Assembly (NCBI GenBank): GCA_963698495.1
Contig: CAVORB010000025.1
Location: 122,129-186,128 of the forward strand
DNA length: 64,000 nt
Source of the DNA: CAVORB01 sp963698495
GTDB lineage: Bacteria > Pseudomonadota > Gammaproteobacteria > Chromatiales > Chromatiaceae
Reading direction: 5' to 3'
Below, in pieces: positions 8,648 through 19,775 of this stretch (position 1 is the first letter of the stretch; each line of letters starts with the position of its first letter). The translations under genes and the position numbers were made by a program. A model generated the notes under the pieces. The model was given only the letters and a program-made list of their open reading frames with translations, did no database searches and had not been told where the DNA came from.

Positions 8648-9013
8648 TCAGCGTGAGTCGCCGTTTTCCGGGACCGAGAGCTCCAGGTGGGCGAGCAGCA
8701 TCTCGTCGCCGCCGATGAGGTCCGTGCGAAACCCCCCGCATTGGCCGCACAGCAGCCGGTTCGGCGTCGCGGCCGACTCGGCGTGGCACTCGCGGCAGCG
8801 CACCCGCACGGGGGCGCTCTCGATGGTGAGCACCGCCGTCTCGGCCAAGGTGCCGGCCGCGGCCAGGGGGTAGGCGTTCTGCAGCAGGGGGGCCTCGACG
8901 CCGGACAGGGGGCCGATGCGCAGCACGATGCGCTCTACCCGCGTCGCGTGATGCTGCCGTGCGATGGCCTCCACTTGATCCAGCAGGGCGAGGCAGACCG
9001 ATAGCTCATGCAT
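8648..9013 (-). CDS. hypA: Hydrogenase nickel incorporation protein HypA
   Basis: 121 residues, the usual family length. It begins with the invariant MHELS, whose N-terminal Met and His2 bind nickel in characterised HypA. Two CxxC pairs (CREC ~73-76, CGQC ~89-92) form the structural zinc site. HypA is the nickel metallochaperone that works with HypB in NiFe-hydrogenase maturation, and with UreG/UreE in some bacteria. It starts 39 bases after the AraC-family gene and precedes hypB, so a regulator-hypA-hypB transcript is likely. Confidence 0.93.
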   Translation of the reverse strand: MHELSVCLALLDQVEAIARQHHATRVERIVLRIGPLSGVEAPLLQNAYPLAAAGTLAETAVLTIESAPVRVRCRECHAESAATPNRLLCGQCGGFRTDLIGGDEMLLAHLELSVPENGDSR

Positions 9014-9052
9014 GGGTGCGGGTCTCCTGGAACGCAGATCGTGCGTCGGGCG

Positions 9053-10042
9053 TCACCGGGCGTCTCGCGGCGCCGTTCCCGTCCAACGCCTGAAGGCGCG
9101 GGAGAAGGAGCTCGGATCCGAGAACCCAAGCAGGTAGGAGATTTCCAGCAGACTCATCCTGCGGTCCTGCAGGTAGGCGAGCGCGAGCTCGCGACGCGCG
9201 TCCTCCAGCAAGTCGCTGAAGCTGGTGCCTAGCTCTTTGAGTCTCCGTTGCAGGGTGCGCTCGCCCATGGCGAGGGCCGCCGCTATGCTCTGCTGTGACA
9301 CCTCTCCGGTTGGCAGCTCCTCAACGATCTGGGCGCGGACGCGCGTCTCGATGCCGCTTTGCTCCAGGTGCGCCAGGTAGCGGGTCAAAACCTGGTCGTG
9401 CATCCGCGCGAGCACTGCGTTCGCCCCTGGCAGAGGCTCGTCCATGGCGTCCGACGGCAGCACGATGTTGTTGTCGCCGGCGCGGAAGTTGACGGGCGAC
9501 CTGAAGTACGCGAAGTAGCGCCCCGCGCATGGAGGCGGTTCCCGCCTCAGGTTGACCTCGATCGGATCCAGGACGTTGCCGTAGTTGACGCGGCACATGT
9601 CCACCAGCATGCAGAGCGTGGCGTCGACCAGCGCCGGGATCTCTTTCTCCTGCTGTCGCTCCGCATCCAGCCGTACGCGCAGTCCCCGATCGCAATCCGA
9701 AACCGTCACGCTCGCCCGGTCGGCGACGGTGCGCGCATAGCGCGAGAGCCGTCCGAGCGCGTTGCGCAGGGTCGAGCTCGCGAGCCAGGCGTAGCCCAAG
9801 GCCCCGAGTTGGGAGGGGTGCCAGCATCGATGGGCATGCAGCCCGAAGCAGGGATCGGTAATCAGGGTCTGGACGTGCAGCCAGGCCGCGTCCACGGCCT
9901 CGTCGGATAGGCGTCCGTTCGGGTCGTTCAGCTTCTCGACTGGAACGCCGGCCTCGCGCAGGCATTGCGATGCATCGAGCCCGTGGAACTCGACGAGTCC
10001 CTTGAGAAGCCCCACGGCGGATACGAGTACGGTTTGACTCAA
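9053..10042 (-). CDS. AraC-family transcriptional regulator with arabinose-binding-like N-terminal domain
   Basis: About 329 residues if translation starts at the TTG at 10042, which has AGAGGG about 9 bases upstream. The frame is open further upstream, but that part has no domain character. Residues ~1-190 fit the ligand-binding domain of the OruR/ArgR-like AraC subgroup. The last ~90 residues carry two helix-turn-helix motifs (QQSIAAALAMGERTLQRRLKELG and SLLEISYLLGFSDPSSFSRAFRRWTG). It lies directly upstream of hypA and hypB on the same strand and may control them. The ligand is unknown. Confidence 0.88.
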   Translation of the reverse strand: MSQTVLVSAVGLLKGLVEFHGLDASQCLREAGVPVEKLNDPNGRLSDEAVDAAWLHVQTLITDPCFGLHAHRCWHPSQLGALGYAWLASSTLRNALGRLSRYARTVADRASVTVSDCDRGLRVRLDAERQQEKEIPALVDATLCMLVDMCRVNYGNVLDPIEVNLRREPPPCAGRYFAYFRSPVNFRAGDNNIVLPSDAMDEPLPGANAVLARMHDQVLTRYLAHLEQSGIETRVRAQIVEELPTGEVSQQSIAAALAMGERTLQRRLKELGTSFSDLLEDARRELALAYLQDRRMSLLEISYLLGFSDPSSFSRAFRRWTGTAPRDAR

Positions 10043-10178
10043 CCTGTTGTTCCCTCTGAACGCGGCGGAAAGATCCGCTTGTCGGGCAAGGTAAAGCGAT
10101 TGTCGCCGAGAGACAAGATCGGGATCTCGGCGTCGCGTAGGTTGACACCATCGAGGGCGGTTTGGACGCGAGGGCGGC

Positions 10179-10358
10179 TTGAAACGAACAGCGGTCAAGA
10201 TCCGGGAAGAGATCGAGTTCTGGCGTCGCTTCATCGGTTGGTGGGAGGCCCGCTACGGGACACCGCCTCCGAAACGCGTGTACGACGCCCTGGCCCATGC
10301 GGAGCAGCGCGCGCGGGACCCGGCTCACTGGCGGGAAAGCCGATCCCGTTTGCACTGA
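10179..10358 (+). CDS. Small hypothetical protein (59 aa), TTG start
   Basis: The frame opens with TTG at 10179, preceded by GCGAGGGCGGC as a possible ribosome site, and stops at 10356-10358. The product is charged and predicted helical, rich in Arg, Glu and Trp (IREEIEFWRRFIGWWEARYG). It has the codon bias of this genome and does not look like a random frame. It lies between the divergent AraC gene and the next plus-strand gene. No family recognised; could be a conserved small cytosolic protein. Confidence 0.45.
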   Translation: MKRTAVKIREEIEFWRRFIGWWEARYGTPPPKRVYDALAHAEQRARDPAHWRESRSRLH

Positions 10359-10418
10359 CCCGCCCGGCCAGGAGCGACGAAGGATAGGTTGATACAGCAA
10401 CTCTCGAGGATGAGCGTC

Positions 10419-10775
10419 ATGTCTACCCCGAAGGATGGTGAGGCCAATAGCGGCCCGGGTCCCGATCGGCTCGACGAGGCCCGCAAGCGCGTCGTTTCGC
10501 TGCTACCCCGCGACGAGAAGGGCGTGCTGCCCCTGTGTTTCACCATTGAGGAGCAGGTTCAGAACCGGCTGCGCGACCTGAACCCCGGATTGGTCCGCAT
10601 CGTTCTGCGCGAGATCACGGTGCAGACCGACTACCTCGAACGCATCCGAACCGAGCAGTGGCGCCATGCCCTGAACGGCGAGCCTGTAGAGCAGATCCAG
10701 CGTTACCAGCGCGAGTTCGCTACCGGGGTGCTGGCCCTGCGCGAGATGTGGGAGCGCGAGAAGCAAGACGAGTGA
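10419..10775 (+). CDS. Hypothetical cytosolic protein
   Basis: 118 residues from the ATG at 10419, preceded by GAGGA at good spacing; an ATG at 10410 and a TTG at 10389 are also in frame. The product is mostly helical and charged. It has a conserved-looking core (PRDEKGVLPLCFTIEEQVQ, then LVRIVLREITVQTDYLERI) and ends in a basic/acidic helix. No known domain recognised. It may be co-transcribed with the small gene 60 bases upstream. Confidence 0.6.
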   Translation: MSTPKDGEANSGPGPDRLDEARKRVVSLLPRDEKGVLPLCFTIEEQVQNRLRDLNPGLVRIVLREITVQTDYLERIRTEQWRHALNGEPVEQIQRYQREFATGVLALREMWEREKQDE

Positions 10776-11036
10776 ATACCCGCCGCGCCGAGGCAGGCAC
10801 GACAGCGCCGGTGGGGGCGCTTGCGCCGCGGACACGAGGAAGGGTCATACGAACACGGTTGGTGGCAAGGGCGGTCCAAAAACAGGGAGCGGAACTACAA
10901 GATAGACGACGAGAAGGGAATCACAGCGGGGGCGTTTCGGTATTGGGTCATGCTTTCACGCAAGCGCGTGATCGCATGATCTGTTTCTTTTTCTACCGCC
11001 ACCATGATCGATATGCGAGCGGACGCGCGGCGGCCA

Positions 11037-12404
11037 TTAGGGCCAGATACCCCGCTGCAGAGTAACGCGCGCCAGCCGCTCCACGGCCTCTACCATGGCC
11101 GCGGTGCGGATATCCGCGCACAAGCCGTGCGCGGCGCAGTCCGAGGGGAAGCCGCGCCAACGCGCCACCACGCGGTCCACGGCGTTGAACATGCGCTCGC
11201 GCAGGCGACGGGTAATCTCTTCCAGCGGCCAGGATTGGTGCTCGATGTTCTGGACCCACTCGTAGTAGCTGACGGTCACGCCACCTGAATTGGCGAGAAT
11301 GTCGGGCAGCACCGGAATGCCCCTGTCGGCAAGGGCGTTGTCCGCCTCGGGCGTCACCGGCCGGTTGGCTCCCTCGACCACGAGGCGCGCGCTGACCCGG
11401 TCCACGTTGCCGCTGTGGATCTGTCCGCCCAGGGCAGCGGGCATCAGGATGTCGCATCGCATCCCCAGGAGGTCGGCGTTGGTAATGCTGCGGCTGCCCG
11501 GGAGCCCCACCACCGTGCCCTCCTGCTCCTTGTGCGCCTTGACCTGATCGAGATCGAGACCGGCGTCCTCTTCCGCCTGTATGCCGCCGCGCGAGTCGCT
11601 CACCGCCACGATGCGCGCCCCGTTCTCGCGAAACAGGCGCGCGGCGACGCTGCCCACCTCGCCATAGCCCTGAATGGCCACCCGTGCGCCGTCGAGACTC
11701 GCGAGGCCCGGCACTCCCCCGAGCGCGAGGAAACGTTCGGCGGCGTAAACGCAGCCGCGCCCGGTAGCCTCTTCGCGACCCTCGGAGCCCCCGAGCTCAA
11801 GGGGCTTGCCGGTGACGACCGGCCAGTTGTTGCGGCCCGGGTGCATGTTGTCGTAGGTGTCGAAGATCCAAGCCATGGTCTGCGCGTCCGTGTACAGGTC
11901 GGGGGCCGGGATGTCGGTGTGCGGGCCGATGTTGTCGCCCAGCTCGGAGATGTAACGCCGGGTGAGGCGGCGAAGCTCCGCGATACTGAGCTCCTTGGAG
12001 TCGCAGGTCACGCCTCCCTTGGCACCGCCGAAGGGGACGCGCACCAGGGCGCATTTCCAGGTCATCAGGGCGGCGAGTGCCGCGACCTCCTCGAGGTTGA
12101 CGCCGGGATGGTAACGGATCCCGCCCTTCCCCGCCCCCAGAACCCGGTTGTGCAGCACCCGGTAACCAACGAAATTACGCACCGTGCCGTCGTCCATCTC
12201 GACCGGCAGGTTCACGGTGATGGAGCGCCGGGCCAGGCGCAGGAAATCGACCAGGCCGGGCTCGAAATGGCCGAGATGGGCGCGTGCGCGGGCAAATTGC
12301 TCGCGGATGATATGCCCCGGCTCGAGCTCGCCGCGATCGGTGGCGGGCGTCGCGGTCGCCACGGGCGGGTCGACGTCAGTCGCTGGGGGGATCGCGTCGG
12401 TCAT
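11037..12404 (-). CDS. Glu/Leu/Phe/Val-family glutamate dehydrogenase
   Basis: 455 residues. It interconverts glutamate and 2-oxoglutarate plus ammonium with NAD(P). The N-terminal substrate domain contains GYRVLHNRVLGAGKGGIRYHP, the catalytic-lysine region KCALVRVPFGGAKGGV, and DIPAPDLYT with the catalytic Asp. The Rossmann part has VAIQGYGEVGSVAARLF (G-x-G-x-x-G) and ends with ILANSGGVTVSYYEWVQN. An Ala/Pro/Thr-rich N-terminal extension of ~30 residues is unusual. It follows glgP with a 9-base gap, so the two are co-transcribed, linking glycogen mobilisation and nitrogen metabolism. Cofactor preference cannot be read with confidence. Confidence 0.93.
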   Translation of the reverse strand: MTDAIPPATDVDPPVATATPATDRGELEPGHIIREQFARARAHLGHFEPGLVDFLRLARRSITVNLPVEMDDGTVRNFVGYRVLHNRVLGAGKGGIRYHPGVNLEEVAALAALMTWKCALVRVPFGGAKGGVTCDSKELSIAELRRLTRRYISELGDNIGPHTDIPAPDLYTDAQTMAWIFDTYDNMHPGRNNWPVVTGKPLELGGSEGREEATGRGCVYAAERFLALGGVPGLASLDGARVAIQGYGEVGSVAARLFRENGARIVAVSDSRGGIQAEEDAGLDLDQVKAHKEQEGTVVGLPGSRSITNADLLGMRCDILMPAALGGQIHSGNVDRVSARLVVEGANRPVTPEADNALADRGIPVLPDILANSGGVTVSYYEWVQNIEHQSWPLEEITRRLRERMFNAVDRVVARWRGFPSDCAAHGLCADIRTAAMVEAVERLARVTLQRGIWP

Positions 12405-12413
12405 GGCGGCGGC

Positions 12414-14933
<2,520 letters not shown>

Positions 14934-15135
14934 GGTGAACCGCCGATTTGGTTGGAGATACTACGTGTGCACGCAATCTTCGCGCCAGATTGTGTCGAGC
15001 GTATTGCCCGCCCGGCCGAGGAGCGCTAGGGATTTAACCAGATATCCGGTGGAGAGTGTAAGCGCCCGCGTGCCGCGAGGCGGAAATCCGGCCGCACCGG
15101 GTCCTCAGGCCAACTTGGAGCCTCCAAGGTCCCTT

Positions 15136-15660
15136 TCAATAGTAGAGCGCCGACACGCGCCAGGCGGCGTTGCCGAGCGTCAGGCGGGCATGCACGGGGT
15201 TGCCGCCCGAGCCGTCGACGGTCAGGCGGAATCCATCCGGGGCGTCGAAGAAGGCGAAGGACAGCCGTGGCAGAAGGCCCTTACCCGCGACGTCAGCCAG
15301 CAGCTGATCGCGGACCCAGTCCAAGGTCACCAGCTGATCGACGGCGCCGCTGCCCGCTGCCTGAATGCCTGCTTCCAGCCAGCGGATGAAGGGATCCGAC
15401 AAATCCCCGATGGCGCTGGTGGAATCCTTGTTGAGCTTCCGCTTGATCTCGTCCCGCACGGCTGCGAGGTCGACCAACCGGTCCAGCGCCGCGGCGTCGC
15501 CGCTCACCAGCGCCTGGTCGAGTTGCCAAAGGGTAAAGTAGGGCCAGACCAGGTAGAGCAGCAGCACGGCGGCGGTTGGGAGCAGGACCAGCCGAACCCG
15601 TCGCCAGGTGCTGGCACGCCTGGGGCGCAGCGCCTGCTGGCCGTGCAGGGTAAGCCTCAT
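15136..15660 (-). CDS. DUF2939-family membrane-anchored protein
   Basis: 174 residues from the ATG at 15660, which shares one base with the stop of the ABC-F gene upstream (TGATG), so it is translationally coupled. One membrane segment lies at ~20-42 (VRLVLLPTAAVLLLYLVWPYF), followed by a helical then beta-rich soluble domain (LWQLDQALVSGDAAALDRLVD; DAPDGFRLTVDGSG). This layout fits the DUF2939 family of anchored proteins of unknown function. The frame remains open further upstream inside the ABC-F gene, but the coupled ATG is the sensible start. Confidence 0.82.
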   Translation of the reverse strand: MRLTLHGQQALRPRRASTWRRVRLVLLPTAAVLLLYLVWPYFTLWQLDQALVSGDAAALDRLVDLAAVRDEIKRKLNKDSTSAIGDLSDPFIRWLEAGIQAAGSGAVDQLVTLDWVRDQLLADVAGKGLLPRLSFAFFDAPDGFRLTVDGSGGNPVHARLTLGNAAWRVSALYY

Positions 15661-17558
15661 CAGCCGACCGACTCCAGGCGTTCGAGATCCTCGCCCGTCT
15701 CCAGCCACGCGCTCTCGGTCGCCTCCAGATCGGCGTCGATACGACGCTTCTGCGCCAGGAGATCGAGCAGCTCGGCCTTCCCCGCGGCCTCGTACAGGGA
15801 GGGTGCGGCAAGCGCCCGCTCGAGCTTCTCGCGCCGGGTGGTCAGTTCGGCGAGCCGCGACTCCAGTGCCTTGAGCCGGTTCGTCAACGGTTGCAGCTGC
15901 CGGCGCTGCTCCGCGTCCAGGCGCCTTTTCTCCTTTCGGGAAACCGCGTCCTCGCCGGGACCGACGGCTGCCGCGGGCGTTTTCGCCACCTGCCGCGCGG
16001 CGATCCAAGCCGGATACTCGTCCAGCTCCCCTTCGAAGGGCGTGACCTCGCCGCCGTCGACCAGAAGCAGCGTGTCGGTGGTGAGCCGCAGCAGGTGGCG
16101 GTCGTGGGAGACCACCACCAGCGCGCCTTCGAATTCCTGCAGCGCCTCGCTGAGGGCGTGTCGCATCTCCAGGTCCAGATGGTTCGTCGGCTCGTCGAGC
16201 AACAGCAGATTCGGGCGCTGCCAGATCAACAGGGCGAGCGCGAGCCGCGCCCGCTCCCCGCCCGAAAAGATTGCCACGGATTCGAGCGCCTTGTCCCCGG
16301 AGAACCCGAATCCGCCGAGGTAATCGCGCAATGCCTGCTCGGGCTGCTCCGGCGCGAGGCGCTGCAGATGCCTGAGCGGGCTGTCGTCGCGCCGTAGCTG
16401 GTCCATCTGGTGCTGAGCGAAGTAGCCCGCCTGGAGGGTCTGGGCGGGGAGCCTTCGCCCCGCGGTGGTGGTGAGTGTCCCGGCGAGAATCTTGATCAGG
16501 GTTGACTTGCCCGCGCCGTTCGGTCCCAGCAGACCGATGCGGTCCCCCGGGCTCAGGCTGAGATTCACCGCCGAGATCACAGTCCGCCCTTCGTAACCGG
16601 CGGCGACCTCCTCCAGCCGCAGCAACGGATGGGGCAGTCCGCGCGGCGCGCCGAAGGTGAAGCTAAAGGGCGAGTCCACGTGGGCGGGGGCGATCAGCTC
16701 CAGGCGCTCCAAGGCCTTGAGTCGGCTTTGGGCCTGACGGGCCTTGGTGGCCTTCGCGCGGAAGCGGGTAACGAAGCGCTGGATGCGGTCGATCTCCTGC
16801 TGCTGGCGGGTGAACGCCGCCTGCTGCTGGGAGAGTCGCTCCGCGCGCTGGCGCTCGAAGGCGCTGTAGTTCCCGCTGTAGGCGGTGAGCTGCCCGTGCG
16901 CGATGTGGACGATATGCCCGGCGATCGCGTCCAGAAAGTCCCGGTCGTGGGAGATCAGGAGCAGGGTGCCAGGGTAGGCCTTGAGCCAGGACTCGAGCCA
17001 GATGACGGCGTCCAGGTCCAGGTGGTTGGTGGGCTCGTCGAGCAGCAGGAGGTCGGAGCGGCACATCAGGGTGCGGGCGAGGCCCAGGCGCATACGCCAG
17101 CCGCCCGAGTAGCTGTCAACCGTCCGGTGCTCCTCGCCCGGGGCGAAGCCAAGGCCGTGCAACAGCCGGGCGGCCCGGCTCTCGGCCTCGTAGCCGCCGA
17201 TCGCCTCCAGCCTTCCGTGCAGCTCGCCCTGCCGCAAGCCGTCGCCCGCCTGCTCGGCCGCGGCGAGCGCCCGCTGCACCGCCCGCAGCTCCGCGTCGCC
17301 GTCCATGACGAGCTCGATCGCGGGCTGCTCGCCGGAGGGGGTCTGCTGGGCGACGTGGGCGATCTCCCACGAGGAAGGTACCGAGCACTCCCCGGCGTCC
17401 GGGTGAAGGCGGCCGCGAATGAGGGCGAACAGGCTCGATTTGCCGCTGCCGTTGGCGCCGACCACGCCCACCTTCTGGCCGGGGAAGACCGTGAGGTTGG
17501 CCCCGGCGATCAGCGAGCGGGTGCCGCGGCGGAGATCGAGATCGCGCAGTTGCAGCAT
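15660..17558 (-). CDS. ABC-F family ATP-binding protein (YheS/Uup-like)
   Basis: 632 residues, two ABC ATPase domains and no membrane part. Domain 1 has Walker A GANGSGKSS (~35), signature SYSGGWRMRLGLA and Walker B LLLLDEPTNHLDLDA. It is followed by the ABC-F linker rich in Arg/Gln (FERQRAERLSQQQAAF...RFRAKATKARQAQSR). Domain 2 has Walker A GPNGAGKST, signature IFSGGERARLALA and Walker B LLLLDEPTNHLDLEM. A C-terminal coiled coil (RKEKRRLDAEQRRQLQPLTN) completes it. ABC-F proteins act on the ribosome in translation control; this layout is closest to YheS. It is followed by the DUF2939 gene with a one-base overlap. Confidence 0.95.
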   Translation of the reverse strand: MLQLRDLDLRRGTRSLIAGANLTVFPGQKVGVVGANGSGKSSLFALIRGRLHPDAGECSVPSSWEIAHVAQQTPSGEQPAIELVMDGDAELRAVQRALAAAEQAGDGLRQGELHGRLEAIGGYEAESRAARLLHGLGFAPGEEHRTVDSYSGGWRMRLGLARTLMCRSDLLLLDEPTNHLDLDAVIWLESWLKAYPGTLLLISHDRDFLDAIAGHIVHIAHGQLTAYSGNYSAFERQRAERLSQQQAAFTRQQQEIDRIQRFVTRFRAKATKARQAQSRLKALERLELIAPAHVDSPFSFTFGAPRGLPHPLLRLEEVAAGYEGRTVISAVNLSLSPGDRIGLLGPNGAGKSTLIKILAGTLTTTAGRRLPAQTLQAGYFAQHQMDQLRRDDSPLRHLQRLAPEQPEQALRDYLGGFGFSGDKALESVAIFSGGERARLALALLIWQRPNLLLLDEPTNHLDLEMRHALSEALQEFEGALVVVSHDRHLLRLTTDTLLLVDGGEVTPFEGELDEYPAWIAARQVAKTPAAAVGPGEDAVSRKEKRRLDAEQRRQLQPLTNRLKALESRLAELTTRREKLERALAAPSLYEAAGKAELLDLLAQKRRIDADLEATESAWLETGEDLERLESVG

Positions 17559-17644
17559 GGCCTTGGGTGTCGTCGGACTCGATGGCGGTCGCCGGTGTTC
17601 TCGCGAATCTGTCTGCTCGGGACGGGCGGTCAGGCGTCAGGCGA

Positions 17645-19165
17645 TCAGTGCGCGGCCACGGCGCGGTCTAAGCGGCGGTAACCGATGGCCTCGCTCAGAT
17701 GCCCGGTCCCGACGGCCTCCTCTCCCGCCAAGTCGGCGACGGTGCGCGCCATCTTGAGCACCCGATGGTAGGCGCGTGCCGAGAGCCCCAACCGCTGCAG
17801 GGCCTGCGTCATCATGCGCCGGCCCGCCTCGTCGAGACCACAGAAGCGCTCGATCTCGCGCGGGGCCAGGGCCTGATTGGGCTTGCCCGCGCGGGCGATC
17901 TGGATCGCGCGCGCCGCCTCCACCCGCGCACGCACCTGGGCGCTGGTCTCGCTATCATTGCCGCCGGGGGCATTGAGCGTATCCGCGGGCAGGCGCGGGA
18001 CCTCGACGTGGAGGTCGATGCGGTCGAGCAAGGGGCCGGAGATGCGCGCCCGGTAGCGGCTCACCTGCTCGGCGGTGCAGCGGCAACGCGCGCTGGGGTC
18101 GCCGAGGTAGCCGCAGGGACAGGGATTCATGGCGGCGACGAGCTGGAAGCGTGCCGGAAACTCCGCCTGACGGGCGGCGCGGGAGATGTGGATATGACCC
18201 GACTCCAAGGGCTCGCGCAGCACCTCCAGAACCCGCCGATCGAACTCGGGCAGCTCGTCCAGGAACAGCACGCCGAGATGGGCCAGCGAGATCTCCCCGG
18301 GGCGAGGATTGCTTCCACCTCCGACCAAGGCCACACCCGATGCGGTGTGGTGGGGTGAGCGGAAGGGGCGCTCGCGCCAGTGCTTGGGATCGAAGGGCTC
18401 CCGCCCGCTCACGGAGCGCACCGCCGCCGCCTCGAGGGCCTCCTGCTCGGTCATCGAGGGCAGGATGCCGGGCAGACGGCTGGCCAGCATGGACTTGCCG
18501 GTGCCAGGGGGGCCGATGAACAGCAGGCTGTGCCCCCCTGCGGCGGCTATCTCGAGGGCGCGCTTGGCATGGGCCTGGCCACGGACCTCGCACAGATCCG
18601 AGTACTCGGTACGCGGTTGGACGTCGTCGGGCCGCTTGAATCGGGGGAGCGGCTCAGGACCGTTGAGGTGCTCGCAGACCTCGAGCAGGTGATCGGCGGG
18701 GAAGATGGTGAGATCGCTTACCAGGGCGGCCTCGTCGGCGTTCTCCCGCGGCAGGACCAGCGCCCGCCCGGCGTCCCGCGCGGCGAGCGCCGCGGGCAGG
18801 ACGCCATGGACCGGTCGCAGGCTGCCGGAGAGCGCAAGCTCGCCCAGGAACTCGAGGGAGGCGAGGCCGTCGCCCCGGACCTGGCCGGAGGCGCCGAGAA
18901 TGCCCAGGGCGATCGGAAGGTCGAAGCGGCCCCCTTCCTTTGGCAGGTCGGCGGGGGCCAGGTTGATGGTCACCCGCCCCGCGGGGAACTGGAAGCGTCC
19001 GTTGAGCAGCGCGCCGCGCACCCTGTCCTTGCTCTCTTTCACCGCCATTTCCGGCAGTCCGACGATGGAGAGGGCGGGCAATCCGCCGGAGAGGTGCACC
19101 TCCACGGTTACCTCCGGCGCCTCGATACCCTCGCGGGCGCGGCTGTTGAGCACGCACAGGCTCAA
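17645..19165 (-). CDS. comM: YifB/ComM Mg-chelatase-like AAA+ ATPase
   Basis: 506 residues. The N-terminal domain begins SRAREGIEAPEVTVEVHLSGG and carries the SIVGLPEMAVKESKDRVRGAL segment typical of the family. The AAA+ core has Walker A FIGPPGTGKSML, Walker B GVLFLDELPEF and the RPFRSPHHTAS segment. A C-terminal Mg_chelatase_C domain contains LSARAYHRVLKMARTVADL. ComM is a hexameric helicase promoting branch migration during natural transformation. A zinc-like cluster (CPCGYLGDPSARCRC) is visible near residue 350. It overlaps ubiK upstream by 4 bases, a common gammaproteobacterial pair. Confidence 0.95.
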   Translation of the reverse strand: MSLCVLNSRAREGIEAPEVTVEVHLSGGLPALSIVGLPEMAVKESKDRVRGALLNGRFQFPAGRVTINLAPADLPKEGGRFDLPIALGILGASGQVRGDGLASLEFLGELALSGSLRPVHGVLPAALAARDAGRALVLPRENADEAALVSDLTIFPADHLLEVCEHLNGPEPLPRFKRPDDVQPRTEYSDLCEVRGQAHAKRALEIAAAGGHSLLFIGPPGTGKSMLASRLPGILPSMTEQEALEAAAVRSVSGREPFDPKHWRERPFRSPHHTASGVALVGGGSNPRPGEISLAHLGVLFLDELPEFDRRVLEVLREPLESGHIHISRAARQAEFPARFQLVAAMNPCPCGYLGDPSARCRCTAEQVSRYRARISGPLLDRIDLHVEVPRLPADTLNAPGGNDSETSAQVRARVEAARAIQIARAGKPNQALAPREIERFCGLDEAGRRMMTQALQRLGLSARAYHRVLKMARTVADLAGEEAVGTGHLSEAIGYRRLDRAVAAH

Positions 19166-19464
19166 GTGGGCTTGGCGGGTGTCTTGCGCGGGGTCGACTT
19201 CTTCTTTGCGGTCGCGCCGAGATTCAGCGCGCGTTCCAGCCTAGTCACCTCGGCCTCGAGCCGGGTGAGCTTCTCTCGGGTGCGCGCCAGGACCGCGGTC
19301 TGGACGTCGAACTCCTCGCGGGTGACCAGGTCGAGCTTGGCGAGCCCGGACTCGAGGGTGGCGCGCAGATTGCGGCCGATATCTTCCTGCAACGCCTGCA
19401 AACCTCGCGGCAGGCTGCCCGCGAGGCGCCGGGTGAGGTCGTCGAGATGCTTCGGATCGAGCAT
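19162..19464 (-). CDS. ubiK: Ubiquinone biosynthesis accessory factor UbiK (YqiC/BMFP family)
   Basis: 100 residues from the ATG at 19464 (MLDPKHLDDLTRRLAGSLP); in-frame sequence upstream is not family-like. The N-terminal amphipathic helix, the LVTREEFDVQTAVLARTREKL segment and the C-terminal trimeric coiled coil (LTRLEAEVTRLERAL) match the UbiK/BMFP family. The end is a Lys/Pro-rich tail. UbiK binds UbiJ and lipid and supports the soluble Ubi complex in aerobic ubiquinone synthesis. The stop overlaps the comM start (ATGA). It is divergent from the ammonium operon. Confidence 0.88.
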   Translation of the reverse strand: MLDPKHLDDLTRRLAGSLPRGLQALQEDIGRNLRATLESGLAKLDLVTREEFDVQTAVLARTREKLTRLEAEVTRLERALNLGATAKKKSTPRKTPAKPT

Positions 19465-19538
19465 GGGGGCGGTCCAAGGGGCTGTTGTCTCCTGCGCGAC
19501 ATTATAGGCCCGTATCGGCCACGAGTCTTTCCGGGAAT

Positions 19539-19559
19539 GGCGCACCGACTTGGTGCGCC
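19539..19559. promoter_or_regulatory. Candidate NtrC-binding site (palindrome)
   Basis: A perfect 8-bp inverted repeat, GGCGCACC-N5-GGTGCGCC, contains the NtrC core GCACC-N5-GGTGC. Its centre is about 140 bases upstream of the predicted sigma-54 transcription start. This is enhancer-like spacing ahead of a glnK-amtB operon. Confidence 0.65.
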
Positions 19560-19663
19560 CGGGGCCTTCAGCGGCGGTTCTGTTGGGCTATCGTGGTGCG
19601 CGCCACTTGTTGTTCTGACGTCACATGAGCCTGAAACCGTTGTGTTTTCGGTACAGCCTCACC

Positions 19664-19680
19664 TTGGCATGCGTCCTGCT
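19664..19680 (+). promoter_or_regulatory. Candidate sigma-54 (-24/-12) promoter
   Basis: TTGGCATGCGTCCTGCT fits the RpoN consensus with the invariant -24 GG and -12 GC exactly 10 bases apart, and only two transitions from YTGGCACGNNNNTTGCW. The predicted start is near 19691, about 85 bases before the TorF-like gene. Otherwise the 310-base space between ubiK and this gene shows no further clear signal. Confidence 0.65.
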
Positions 19681-19775
19681 TAAGCCTTATCACTCATGAT
19701 CCGGTACCGCCGCTGCGGTGCCCAACGTGACGACCGATTACAACTCATTCCCCATCCCCGAGAGGTTCGAAGACC

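Noticed and set aside
18420..19150. Plus-strand open frames across comM
   Set aside because: ComM domains and the ubiK overlap fix the coding strand as minus.
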